A stretch of 64,000 bases of DNA from assembly GCA_946186205.1 (NCBI GenBank), contig CAMHMH010000009.1, positions 1-64,000 of the forward strand, in the 5' to 3' direction. The stretch comes from an uncultured Fretibacterium sp. GTDB taxonomy: Bacteria > Synergistota > Synergistia > Synergistales > Aminobacteriaceae. The notes below the pieces were generated by a model. It was not told the origin of the DNA and ran no database searches. It saw only the letters and a list, made by a program, of their open reading frames with translations. Numbering within the stretch: position 1 is the stretch's first letter; each line of letters begins with the position of its first letter. The translations under genes were made by a program, and so were the position numbers. Below are positions 8,974 through 17,376 of this stretch, one piece after another.

Positions 8974-10200
8974 TTGCCGTTTTCAGATTTAATTTTGTCG
9001 ATATGGAATGAAACAGCCGCAGTGTTTTCAAATGCCGGATATTCATTCTTCAAGATTGAAGCTCACTTAGTATGCGCCGCTGTTGTTGTGATATTGTTAT
9101 ACCGTCAGCAAAATTCTTCAGACCAGACGGAAGCGCGATTAGTTTGGAGTCGTTTATTGTTCGTGCAAGTTTTGTACTGTATTGCGGGAGTGGTGCGAGT
9201 GCTTGTTGACGTTGCGATAATCCCTAAGAATTACGCGACGAGATACACGGCTGCCGCATTAACTTTCGGACTTTTCGCCGCGATGTGCTGGCTTGTGTTT
9301 GAGTACATAGAGTTTTACCAGCGGTCCGAGATGATGAAGTCAAAGCGTTTGAGATTTCTGGCAGCAGTTCCGTTTGTCTTCAATATCATCATGCTGATAG
9401 TAGCGGGGTTCTTTCCTGGACTGTTTGCGGATTTTTCCGGGAGGACATACACACGCGGTGTTCTTTACCCTGTAATGATGCTGATAAATTTTGTTTATCC
9501 TGTAGCGGCTGTTATTCTCTCAGTGAGGCGGCGCGCGAAGATGACCCGTTACGAGCGTGATACTGTTCCAGTGATGGCGACATACCCGGCATTCTTCATG
9601 ATTGCCGGCCCTCTTCAGGATTTGAACTGGCGAATACCATTCTTGTGCTACATAATAATTATCTCAGATATATTTGTGTACATGTCATACGCAGACAGCC
9701 TCGTATCTATTGACCCATTGACGAAGATAGCGAACAAGAACGCGCTCATGCAGAGATTATCCGAACGGTTCAAGATGGGAGACCCTGAAACGCTTCATGT
9801 ATTTGCGGTTGATGTTGACTCGCTCGGAAGGATTAACGGAACATACGGAAGGTCTGAAGGAGACAGAGTATTAATCCTCATAGCGGAAGCCCTTCGCAAG
9901 TTCAGCACGGACGAGCATCAATGCGACGTGTTCAGGTATTACGGCGATGAGTTTATACTGACGGCGGATATTGAGACCGACGAAGAGCGTGAACTTTTCA
10001 TTGAGCATATAAGAAATTATGTGAGCAACGCGGCCATGTCAGCAAAGTTGTCTTACCACATACGAATCACGATAGGGTGCGCTAAGTTCAAGGCATACAG
10101 TAAGACGGAGACAATATCAGGACTGATAGAGGAGGCAGAAAGGACACTTTACGAGAAGAGGGAGCAGCAGAATTTTCAAAACTTGTGGAAGAGCGCGTAA
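8974..10200 (+). CDS. Membrane-anchored GGDEF protein (probable diguanylate cyclase)
   Basis: The first ~235 residues hold six or seven hydrophobic helices resembling a membrane sensory module; residues ~240-405 are a GGDEF domain starting with the usual DPLTKIANKNAL box. The active-site loop reads YYGDEF, so the first glycine of GGDEF is tyrosine. Many such variants are still active, but activity is not assured. No I-site RxxD is evident just before the loop. The domain would make the second messenger cyclic di-GMP at the inner membrane in response to an unknown signal. The start is TTG at 8974 with AAGGGG nine bases upstream; nearby ATGs are out of frame. Monocistronic, ended by a hairpin at 10210-10237. 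Confidence 0.85.
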   Translation: MPFSDLILSIWNETAAVFSNAGYSFFKIEAHLVCAAVVVILLYRQQNSSDQTEARLVWSRLLFVQVLYCIAGVVRVLVDVAIIPKNYATRYTAAALTFGLFAAMCWLVFEYIEFYQRSEMMKSKRLRFLAAVPFVFNIIMLIVAGFFPGLFADFSGRTYTRGVLYPVMMLINFVYPVAAVILSVRRRAKMTRYERDTVPVMATYPAFFMIAGPLQDLNWRIPFLCYIIIISDIFVYMSYADSLVSIDPLTKIANKNALMQRLSERFKMGDPETLHVFAVDVDSLGRINGTYGRSEGDRVLILIAEALRKFSTDEHQCDVFRYYGDEFILTADIETDEERELFIEHIRNYVSNAAMSAKLSYHIRITIGCAKFKAYSKTETISGLIEEAERTLYEKREQQNFQNLWKSA

Positions 10201-10201
10201 C

Positions 10202-10237
10202 AAAAAAAAAATCCCCCGGCCCGAAAGTCAGGGGATT
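10202..10237 (-). terminator. Terminator between GGDEF gene and PTS operon
   Basis: AATCCCC (10210-10216) pairs with GGGGATT (10231-10237). The run of A at 10202-10210 is a T-tract on the minus strand, so it ends the PTS operon; on the plus strand AATTATTTT follows. Confidence 0.8.
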
Positions 10238-10260
10238 AATTATTTTCCGAGTGTCAATCG

Positions 10261-12126
10261 TTAAATGTCTGCTCCAAATTTCACGCCGTCATAATCGTCG
10301 CTGTTAGTGAGGAGCAACACTACAGTGTCAGGATGTCCGGCCTTCTTTATTTTCTCGCGGTCGAACTTCATTATGCGCTGGCCTTTCTTCACCTTGTCGC
10401 CTTCCTTCACAAAGTCCTCGAACCCGTCGCCTTTCATTTCAACGGTGTCGACACCAACGTGAATAAGCACCTCCATGTCCTGAGCTCCTGTGATACCGAT
10501 TGCGTGCTTACTTTCAGCTACCGATGAGATTTCGCCGTCAATGGGGGCGTAAACGTATTCATCTTCAGGCTGAATGCCAACGCCCTGGCCGAGCGTCCCT
10601 GCTGCGAATGTAGGGTCAGGGATGTCAGTATAGGGTATGACTTTTCCCGCTGTGCACTGTGCGATGTCTCCTGCTGATGATGTTATGACCGTTCCGAACT
10701 CGATAGCCTTTTCGGGTTCTGTTGCTGACGGAGCCGGGGCTGCTTCAGCTTCTGGTGCATCCTCATGCCACATTACCCAAGCGAGGACGAACGCAATACC
10801 GCCGGAAATAGCGAGGAGAATTGAATACTGCACGGGCTGAGCGATTGTGAGATAGCCGGGGATACCTGTAACGCCGTAAGCCTTTGCGCCGATTCCTGAC
10901 ATTGCGCCGTAGAACGCTCCGACAGTGCCTCCAATCATGCCCGCGATAATGGGCTTGAAGAAACGAAGGTTGATACCGAAAATAGCAGGCTCAGTGATAC
11001 CGAGAGCGGCAGAGATTGACGAGGGAACAGCAACGACTTTTGTGCGTGCGTTTCGAGCCTTGAAGCCGATTGCGAGACATGCGCCGAACTGCGCGAAGTT
11101 TGCCGCTGAAGCTATTGGCATCCATGTATTAAGTCCGCCTTCAACCGCAAGCATACCGGCCTCGATTACGTTGTACATGTGGTGAAGTCCCATAACGACC
11201 GTCCAGGGGTAAATAGCTCCCATTATTGCCGAACCGATTGGATTCTTGACGAGGATTTTTGCGCCCTCAAGCACCCACGTTTCAAGCTGAGAGAATATCG
11301 GCCCGATTACCGTGAAGGTGATGAATGTCGTAAGCAATACCGTTGTGAAAGGAACGACAAACAAGTCAATCATTTCCGGCGTGTGTTTGTGAAGCCACTT
11401 CTCAATTGCGCACATTAACCACACAGCAATGATGACGGGGATAACATGTCCCTGATAGCCGACTTTCTGAACGTTGATGACGAAATTCAGAATGCCGAAG
11501 TTCCATGACGGAATAGTCTCCATTGTGCCGACAACCCACGCATTGACGAGGTTAGCATGAATCATAGCGAGGCCGATAACAGCACCCAAGAACGTATTGC
11601 CGCCGAAGACTCTGGCCGCTGAGATAGCGACAATGACAGGAAGATAAGCAAACGCGGTGTTAGCTACCATGTCTAAGAAGTCGTACCATGATGTTGACGC
11701 AAATTCGGGGTAAACTTTACCGAGAGCCTCAACAAGTCCCATCATCAAACCTGAAGCAACGATAGCTGGGAGAATGGGAACAAAGACATCGCCGACAGCC
11801 TTTAACATTCTCTTCCATATTGGTTGACCTGCAGCAGCAGCGGCTTTAACGTCATCTTTTGTTGCCTCTGTCATTCCCGTAACGCTGAGAAATTCCGCGT
11901 AAACTTTGTTGACTGTTCCTGTGCCGATTATGAGCTGAAGTTGTCCGTTGTTTTCGAACATTCCCTTTACGCCGTCGACGTTCTCAAGTGCTTTCTTGTC
12001 GACTTTTCCGTTGTCCTTGATGACGAGTCGCAAACGAGTAGCGCAGTGAGCTGCCTGGACGATATTCTCACGTCCGCCGATGTGGGAAACGATTTCTTCC
12101 GCACATTTCCTGTAATCCAATGCCAT
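10261..12126 (-). CDS. PTS transporter EIIBCA, sucrose/beta-glucoside type
   Basis: Inner-membrane sugar phosphotransferase permease that imports and phosphorylates a sugar. Domains in order: EIIB (1-90) with the phosphorylated cysteine in AAHCATRLRL; EIIC (about 105-450) with many membrane helices and the GLHHMYNVIE and GITEPAIFGINLRF signatures; EIIA of the glucose class (about 490-621) with the active-site histidine in LIHVGVDTVEM. The EIIB sequence and GYQGHVIPV segment resemble ScrA/SacP sucrose permeases more than glucose ones. No sucrose-6-phosphate hydrolase lies nearby, so the substrate is open. It follows the HAD phosphatase gene by 21 bases in one operon; SD GGGAGG precedes the ATG. 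Confidence 0.88.
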   Translation of the reverse strand: MALDYRKCAEEIVSHIGGRENIVQAAHCATRLRLVIKDNGKVDKKALENVDGVKGMFENNGQLQLIIGTGTVNKVYAEFLSVTGMTEATKDDVKAAAAAGQPIWKRMLKAVGDVFVPILPAIVASGLMMGLVEALGKVYPEFASTSWYDFLDMVANTAFAYLPVIVAISAARVFGGNTFLGAVIGLAMIHANLVNAWVVGTMETIPSWNFGILNFVINVQKVGYQGHVIPVIIAVWLMCAIEKWLHKHTPEMIDLFVVPFTTVLLTTFITFTVIGPIFSQLETWVLEGAKILVKNPIGSAIMGAIYPWTVVMGLHHMYNVIEAGMLAVEGGLNTWMPIASAANFAQFGACLAIGFKARNARTKVVAVPSSISAALGITEPAIFGINLRFFKPIIAGMIGGTVGAFYGAMSGIGAKAYGVTGIPGYLTIAQPVQYSILLAISGGIAFVLAWVMWHEDAPEAEAAPAPSATEPEKAIEFGTVITSSAGDIAQCTAGKVIPYTDIPDPTFAAGTLGQGVGIQPEDEYVYAPIDGEISSVAESKHAIGITGAQDMEVLIHVGVDTVEMKGDGFEDFVKEGDKVKKGQRIMKFDREKIKKAGHPDTVVLLLTNSDDYDGVKFGADI

Positions 12127-12147
12127 AATGATATTACCTCCCGAAAA

Positions 12148-12987
12148 TTATACTAACTTTAATTTTGCAAACGCCCTCGCAAGACCGTCATCACTCACTG
12201 AAGGACATACCATATCAGAGAGGGACTTCAGTTTTTCGGAGCCGTTCGCCATACAGACGCTGTAGCCTACTGTCTGTATCATTTCTAAGTCATTCATGCT
12301 GTCCCCGAAGCCTATTGTGTCAGAAATTGGGACATTGAACCGCTTGCAGATTATCTCAACGCCAAGTCCTTTGTTGAAAGCCTTGTTGATGATTTCACCG
12401 TTAATACATGTTGAAGATGACCCGCCTACTTTGACTTCCTGCATGACAAAGTTGAACTCATCGCCTAATGCTGCTTTTGCCTCATCGAGCTGCTTAATGT
12501 CGGTGCACATTATGACGACTTTGTAGACCGGGCTTCCGTCATACTGGCTCATAGGTTTAATGCCTAAGTTAGCGGACAATGCTTTTCTCCATCGTTCTAT
12601 CTCGCTGTTTCCCTCGCCTTGTGAGCTGAGGAAGTCTCCGAGGTTCTCATCACCCCATGAGCCTTTCTCCGCCTCAATCGTGCAGAAGACTCCCTGATTG
12701 TGCAACGCCGTCAATGCCGCGTCCCTCTGTGCGTCAGTCATAGGATGGTCGTAAAGTATCTCGGAATAATTTTCGCCTATTGCTACGTAGCCTCCTGCGC
12801 ACGATATGAACCCGTCAAACTGGTAGCGCAATAACGGCCTTAACATGTCGGGATTGCGGCCAGTGCAGAGAAAAACTTTGTTGCCTTTCTCGCGAGCCTT
12901 TGCGATAGCGTCAACAGCACTTTGAGGGGGAGTGTTTTCTCCTGGTGCGGTCAATGTGCCGTCAATGTCCAGAAATATCAGCTTCAA
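12148..12987 (-). CDS. Cof-type HAD-IIB sugar-phosphate phosphatase
   Basis: Haloacid dehalogenase-superfamily phosphatase of 279 residues. Motif I is DIDGTL near the N-terminus, motif II TGRN, motif III a conserved lysine region before the end and motif IV GFGDSMNDLEM. Cof-type members dephosphorylate sugar phosphates or similar small metabolites in the cytoplasm. It is the first gene of an operon with the PTS permease, so a sugar phosphate delivered by that permease is a reasonable but unproven substrate. The start is TTG at 12987, supported by a perfect AGGAGG eight bases upstream. Confidence 0.88.
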   Translation of the reverse strand: MKLIFLDIDGTLTAPGENTPPQSAVDAIAKAREKGNKVFLCTGRNPDMLRPLLRYQFDGFISCAGGYVAIGENYSEILYDHPMTDAQRDAALTALHNQGVFCTIEAEKGSWGDENLGDFLSSQGEGNSEIERWRKALSANLGIKPMSQYDGSPVYKVVIMCTDIKQLDEAKAALGDEFNFVMQEVKVGGSSSTCINGEIINKAFNKGLGVEIICKRFNVPISDTIGFGDSMNDLEMIQTVGYSVCMANGSEKLKSLSDMVCPSVSDDGLARAFAKLKLV

Positions 12988-13059
12988 GATTCGTTCCTCC
13001 TGTAAAATTTTTGATGAGCTGAAATTTTGTTGTGTGAAAAATTTTTTGTGAATGGAAAA

Positions 13060-13088
13060 ATTATATCCGCAATCTTTTTATGAGGCAA
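13060..13088 (-). promoter_or_regulatory. Promoter for the HAD-PTS operon
   Basis: Minus-strand TATAAT at 13065-13060 with TTGCCT at 13088-13083, spacer 17. The 5' leader holds TGTGAAAAATTTTTTGTG-like near-palindromes (about 13034-13052) that could be an operator. Confidence 0.5.
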
Positions 13089-13117
13089 CAAAAAAGCCGG
13101 ACTGTTTATTACCCGGC
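13088..13117 (-). terminator. Terminator of the GTPase operon
   Basis: GCCGG (13096-13100) pairs with CCGGC (13113-13117) and is followed on the minus strand by TTTTTTGTT. It overlaps the -35 region of the HAD-PTS promoter. Confidence 0.7.
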
Positions 13118-13154
13118 CATGTGAAAATTTTTTGCGTGAGAAATTTTTTGCGCT

Positions 13155-14144
13155 TCAACTGTGAGAAGGAAAGCCGATAAGATCCCTTCCGCAGAAAATC
13201 TCAAAGCCCGCCGATAAATCATTGTCCGATTTTATTCCCTTGCGTATGTATTCTGCAACTTCTTTCAAGTCGCCCCTGAAAGTTACGCGGTGAAATAATT
13301 TTCTCCACCAAGAGGCTCTCTTTTCGTCTCTTGCTGACTGCTCAATAAGAAAGCTCATCATGTAGCGCATAGGCTGATCAACATTCACCGGCCTGAAAAC
13401 ATCGCTTGATTTGTCCTTCCTGTAAACTTCAGCCGTTATTCTCTCATCCCTGCCGCGCTTGAACCGCCAGAACTTTACGCTTCCTACTGTCTGAACAGGA
13501 AGCATTGCCATTGCGAGTCGTCCGCTGTAACGTGGATCTGAGGAAAGATTCAGCACTCGTTCAAATGCCCATCTCACAGTGCTGACAAGGGCGCGGCTTA
13601 TGTCCCGGCTTTCGAGATAACGCTCGCACTTTATCGGCACAAAAAGTATGAGCCTCTCACGTTTGCTTTTGTCGGCAGTTAGGGCAGTTTCGAGCGCAAA
13701 TGATATTTCCTCCGTCGCGCAGCCTGTGTCTTTGTATCTTCCGTCAAGCTCCATCAAGTATGGCGTGTTTATAGCAATGATGATCACGGAAGCGTCCTTC
13801 ACGATGTCGATAACTTTTTTGTTCTCTGAGCTGCCCGGATTCATCCATTCACCCGGAAAATCGCAGAACTTAACGGGCATTGAGGCGCGCTCACCGTTTA
13901 TCGTGAAAGCATATTCCCTGAGCGAAACGCTTGGTGCTATGGGACGCTCAAACGACATTTTCCGGGGATCGTCGGCTTCGTCCTTCAATGCTCTGTAGGC
14001 ATTCAGAAGTGACTCCATTGTCTTCCCTGACTCAGGCAGAATTATTCCGGGCTTCTGTCTCGCAAACTCCTGAGCCATGCACGCAAGGAGGGTAGTTTTT
14101 CCCGCGCTGGCCGGGCCTAATACGGCAAATTTCATCTCATCCAT
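13155..14144 (-). CDS. Small P-loop GTPase-like protein, third gene of GTPase cassette
   Basis: 329 residues with a P-loop GPASAGKTT (10-18) and a Walker B/G3 motif DFPG (95-98), the layout of TRAFAC-class GTPases. A clear NKxD (G4) is not obvious, so nucleotide preference is uncertain. The rest is predicted alpha/beta with a basic helical C-terminus and no membrane segment. Similar stand-alone GTPases occur in predicted GTPase-centred conflict systems, where they are paired with a membrane or all-helical partner; the neighbours here fit that pattern. The start overlaps the upstream stop (TAATG), so translation is coupled. Function unproven. Confidence 0.7.
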   Translation of the reverse strand: MDEMKFAVLGPASAGKTTLLACMAQEFARQKPGIILPESGKTMESLLNAYRALKDEADDPRKMSFERPIAPSVSLREYAFTINGERASMPVKFCDFPGEWMNPGSSENKKVIDIVKDASVIIIAINTPYLMELDGRYKDTGCATEEISFALETALTADKSKRERLILFVPIKCERYLESRDISRALVSTVRWAFERVLNLSSDPRYSGRLAMAMLPVQTVGSVKFWRFKRGRDERITAEVYRKDKSSDVFRPVNVDQPMRYMMSFLIEQSARDEKRASWWRKLFHRVTFRGDLKEVAEYIRKGIKSDNDLSAGFEIFCGRDLIGFPSHS

Positions 14145-14893
14145 TAATGCGGCCTCCTGTCCTGCGAATAAAACAACGATATTTTCCCCGGCTTAGTTGA
14201 TATTCCGTGCCGCTGCAATGAGAGCTTCCCATGAAATTTTTGCTGACTCGGCCAGAACATTACCGCCAGCATTACCGCGAGTCCTGCAAAAAGAATCATC
14301 ATCATATTTCTGAGCGTGTGAGACTCTCCCGGCTCTCTTGAAGATATTGTTATGACTCCTTCTCCGTAGCAGTACTTGAGGATTTTTCCGGCTTGAGGCA
14401 GAGAATATCCCGCAGGTTTTTCCTCAAGCCATCCGAGAAATTCACAGCTTGGGAAGCTGACATCTTCTCCGGGAGTTTCCTTCCCCGTGAAATTTTCGAG
14501 GACAACAGGAGGACGCATTACCGGTATTTCTTCTATGAGGCTGTCTACTTTCTTTTCTGTTTCGCGCCACTCCTCACAAACCCGCGTAAAAGCGTTCATT
14601 GCTTTCCCGGCTTCTGATTTCCTGTATATACGGCAGAATGAGAATCTTATTGTCCGCCCGGCTCTGTCGTGTGCTTTGCGTTTCAGTCCGAAAACAGCTA
14701 GATATATTCTTCCGTCTTCCTCAAAGATTACCGCGCTTCTTTCTGCGTCATCTGCTGTCTGTGCTTTATTCATCACGGGATCAAACTCTTCTGTGAATGA
14801 CAAAGTTTCTCTGCCGTCATCATAAAATACTCTGTGTCCCTCAGAAAGAGTCTTCGTGCAGAACCTGAACTCTATAATTCTGTCGATGTTCAT
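14144..14893 (-). CDS. Uncharacterised C-terminally membrane-anchored protein of GTPase cassette
   Basis: 249 residues that I do not recognise. Residues 1-190 look soluble and mixed alpha/beta; a single hydrophobic helix at about 197-214 is followed by a short basic tail, so the N-terminal part probably faces the cytoplasm with the tail crossing the membrane. It lies between two GTPase genes and overlaps both (ATGA with the upstream stop, TAATG with the downstream start). This tight coupling suggests it is the membrane dock or adaptor for the two GTPases. No catalytic motif is visible. Confidence 0.55.
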   Translation of the reverse strand: MNIDRIIEFRFCTKTLSEGHRVFYDDGRETLSFTEEFDPVMNKAQTADDAERSAVIFEEDGRIYLAVFGLKRKAHDRAGRTIRFSFCRIYRKSEAGKAMNAFTRVCEEWRETEKKVDSLIEEIPVMRPPVVLENFTGKETPGEDVSFPSCEFLGWLEEKPAGYSLPQAGKILKYCYGEGVITISSREPGESHTLRNMMMILFAGLAVMLAVMFWPSQQKFHGKLSLQRHGISTKPGKISLFYSQDRRPH

Positions 14894-17136
14894 ATCCTTG
14901 CCACCTGAAAATCATTAATGAGCCGTGAAATTTCTTCAGCATGTCCATTTATCGCGGCGGCAGCGTCTCTTTTCTTCTGGGAAATCCCGAACTTTTCCGG
15001 CCATACATCACCCTGCAAAGGACGATATAGACTCCTCCATTCATTTTTCACTCCGCCCGAACGTATCATTATGTCTTTGAACTCTTCTGCGGCTGCGAAT
15101 GTCGCGTTGTTAGGCTCGTTATATATTCCGCCGGGTCCGTCGAATTTCCTCCGCATTTCGTATACAGACTGCTCATAAAGATTTCTCAGCATGTCCATAA
15201 TTCCGGGCGCGTCATGCGGGACTTCCTGAGACTGATTGCTTTTGTCTAAACGGTCAAGGCAGTTCAGTGCCTCCCGGATTTTGTGCTGTGCGAATCCCCT
15301 GTAGCTTAAACGCCAGCCGTCAAGAAGCGCAAGCCCGTGAAGCAATGTCGGGACTCTCCCTTCTAGTTTATTCTGCCTGATGTACTCGATGAGCCGCCCT
15401 AAAATTTCGTGATCCTCACAGCCGAATTTCCCGGAAAGTTTCCCGGCATTAGCGAGAATGCTGCCGAATTTATCCTTCATGGCCGTAATAACCTCGCTCA
15501 ATATATCGTCCATATCCATCTGCATACGCGCTCCCAACTGTGTGCGGAGAATATGCAGTGCCTCAAAGTAAACGTTCTCATCTCCGTCGGCCGTAATCTC
15601 ACGCTGTATACTTTCCTCAGTGAACGGGAAATTTTCACCGCTCTCAGCTTCCTCGAATATTGACTCTATTTTTTCTTTCATTGGAAGGCAGGGTGTATTT
15701 CTTGCGTTCCTAAGCTCTGAGTTTTTTCCAACGCATGACTGTATTTCAAAGCTAAGATCTTTCCAAAGTTTGTCGAAAAGTTTATCAAACATATACGCAT
15801 CATCATCGGAGGCTCGATCTTCCCTTGTGATTTCTTTCAAGTGTGAGAGATTTTCTTTCAGCTGAGACAATGCCCGCGATATTTCGTCCTGCAAATGCCC
15901 GGCGTATTCTGAGTCATTCCGCTCAATATTGCCCGCAAGGAAATCAAGCACTTTGTCGAGAAGCAGCGAGTCAACTTCTTCACGGTTTGTACAGTCAGCA
16001 ATAACCGTATCTGCAACACTAATTTGCGCCCGGCTTATCGAGTCCCGCAATAATTCGCACTGTGTGAGATTGTCCGCGCCTGGTCTTGAGTCTCTGTTGA
16101 ATACCCAGAATGACCAATGCTCAATCGGCAGCTTGTCGCCTAATGCCCTTCTTGCCTGACTGTATAAGGATATTTCATTGTCCTCCCATGCCGCCCCGCT
16201 GTTCTGAGGTTTCGAGAGGAATAACACTAAGTCAACCTGATCGCTTAACGCCTTAACGAGCTGTTCTGTGTCTCCTTTGCGAGTGTCGCCGAGTCCGGGA
16301 AGGTCTATGAGCCGCAATTTTCCTGCGTCAGAATTTGGGAACGCGCAATATATTTCTACGTTCGCTACGGCCATGTGTTTGAAGTAAACGCGATCGCCTT
16401 TTGTGTTGTCCTGTGCTACATATTCGCGTATTTGTGAGCGTTCGATTCTGATTGGACTCTTCCCTAAGTAATCTTGATACTGCGGCAAATGTTCCTGAAG
16501 GTCTCTCAAGTGCTGAAGGTGAAGATTCATTTGCGTAGATGCTTCCGGTCTTGCCTTGAACGTTCCCGGCTCAGGGAGTCTCATTGACGCGAAATCGTAG
16601 ACGCTTGACGGTGAAAATAAATCGGGCTTGTACTCCTGCAAATCGTGGAAGTAGGGTGCGACTCTCTCGTCGATAAACTGTCTTTCGGTGAGGAAGTTTA
16701 CCTGTGCGAATGCTGCTGCAAGATTAGAGTCGTTAATGATGTCGCTGCGGACTCCTGTGCAAAATTCTTTATTGCCGTCGGGAATCTCTTCAGCAGTTAG
16801 TCCTGTAATCGTCTGAAGGAGTCGTGATTTTCCCTGACGCGCACGGCCAATAACCGCAATGTTCAGAGTGTCGCGTGAGAATCTATTCTGTATCAGCGAG
16901 AGATCTCCGCTCAAACGCTGCAATTCATTCAACGGCTTTCCACACGACGCGAGTATCTCAGACATTCCCGGAAATTCTGAGGCTATAGACTCGTCATTGA
17001 GTATTGCGCTGCACAACGGAGTCATTCTTTCGTAAGCTGATGAGATTTTTGCGATTGATGAGCGTATGTTGCTGATATTTTCTGCGAGGGGTTTTCTTCT
17101 TGCGATGATGGATTCGATTCTTTCTGTTCTGCTCAT
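14890..17136 (-). CDS. Large dynamin-like/TRAFAC GTPase, first gene of GTPase cassette
   Basis: 748 residues. A helical N-terminus (1-85) precedes a GTPase domain with G1 GRARQGKS (97-104), G3 DLPGLGD (about 276-282) and a G4-like NRDS in FWVFNRDS. The region after about residue 430 is largely helical, as in dynamin-like proteins, but no membrane-insertion paddle is obvious. Such proteins remodel membranes or act as NTP-driven switches in bacterial conflict systems; which applies here is unknown. The ATG at 17136 has AAGGGG about ten bases upstream. It is transcribed from a strong promoter (17274-17247) whose start region contains six TTGAC repeats. Confidence 0.72.
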   Translation of the reverse strand: MSRTERIESIIARRKPLAENISNIRSSIAKISSAYERMTPLCSAILNDESIASEFPGMSEILASCGKPLNELQRLSGDLSLIQNRFSRDTLNIAVIGRARQGKSRLLQTITGLTAEEIPDGNKEFCTGVRSDIINDSNLAAAFAQVNFLTERQFIDERVAPYFHDLQEYKPDLFSPSSVYDFASMRLPEPGTFKARPEASTQMNLHLQHLRDLQEHLPQYQDYLGKSPIRIERSQIREYVAQDNTKGDRVYFKHMAVANVEIYCAFPNSDAGKLRLIDLPGLGDTRKGDTEQLVKALSDQVDLVLFLSKPQNSGAAWEDNEISLYSQARRALGDKLPIEHWSFWVFNRDSRPGADNLTQCELLRDSISRAQISVADTVIADCTNREEVDSLLLDKVLDFLAGNIERNDSEYAGHLQDEISRALSQLKENLSHLKEITREDRASDDDAYMFDKLFDKLWKDLSFEIQSCVGKNSELRNARNTPCLPMKEKIESIFEEAESGENFPFTEESIQREITADGDENVYFEALHILRTQLGARMQMDMDDILSEVITAMKDKFGSILANAGKLSGKFGCEDHEILGRLIEYIRQNKLEGRVPTLLHGLALLDGWRLSYRGFAQHKIREALNCLDRLDKSNQSQEVPHDAPGIMDMLRNLYEQSVYEMRRKFDGPGGIYNEPNNATFAAAEEFKDIMIRSGGVKNEWRSLYRPLQGDVWPEKFGISQKKRDAAAAINGHAEEISRLINDFQVARI

Positions 17137-17215
17137 GAGATGATTCCCCTTGAGCGTGAAGCGTTTTTCTGTGAAAGTGATGCGTTACTTACTGTGCAGG
17201 AAAAAAGACAATAGG

Positions 17216-17245
17216 TTGACTTGACTTGACTTGACTTGACTTGAC
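17216..17245. repeat. Six perfect TTGAC pentanucleotide repeats
   Basis: TTGAC is repeated six times without error. On the minus strand (GTCAA x6) it begins two bases after the -10 box of the GTPase promoter, so it covers the likely transcription start and the first ~25 transcribed bases. On the plus strand its last unit creates a TTGACA box. Confidence 0.95.
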
Positions 17246-17246
17246 A

Positions 17247-17274
17247 ATTTTAGCGGCCAAAATCATATTGTCAA
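17247..17274 (-). promoter_or_regulatory. Promoter of the GTPase operon
   Basis: Perfect TTGACA at 17274-17269 and TAAAAT at 17252-17247 with a 16-base spacer on the minus strand, about 110 bases before the first GTPase start. One of the best sigma70-like matches in the window. Confidence 0.65.
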
Positions 17275-17332
17275 CACCTCTCTATAATTTATGGATACGA
17301 GAATTATACACTAACAGCGCGTTTAATGACGG

Positions 17333-17341
17333 TGCTATAAT
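17333..17341 (+). promoter_or_regulatory. Extended -10 promoter of the MATE gene
   Basis: TGCTATAAT, a full extended -10 element 36 bases before the MATE start codon. No -35 box is visible, which is usual for extended -10 promoters. Confidence 0.6.
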
Positions 17342-17376
17342 CCCGTAAATCACAAACTCAGGAGAAATAATTTCAC

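Noticed and set aside
13034-13140. TGTGAAAATTTTTT repeats as a defined regulator box
   Set aside because: Similar AT-rich strings appear elsewhere (for example 46207-46230) and no consistent palindrome or spacing was found; kept only as a possible operator note.
17216-17245. TTGAC repeats as a series of plus-strand -35 boxes driving the MATE gene
   Set aside because: The best plus-strand -10 at proper spacing is poor (CATATT) and an extended -10 (TGCTATAAT) nearer the gene explains MATE transcription better; the repeat fits the minus-strand promoter.
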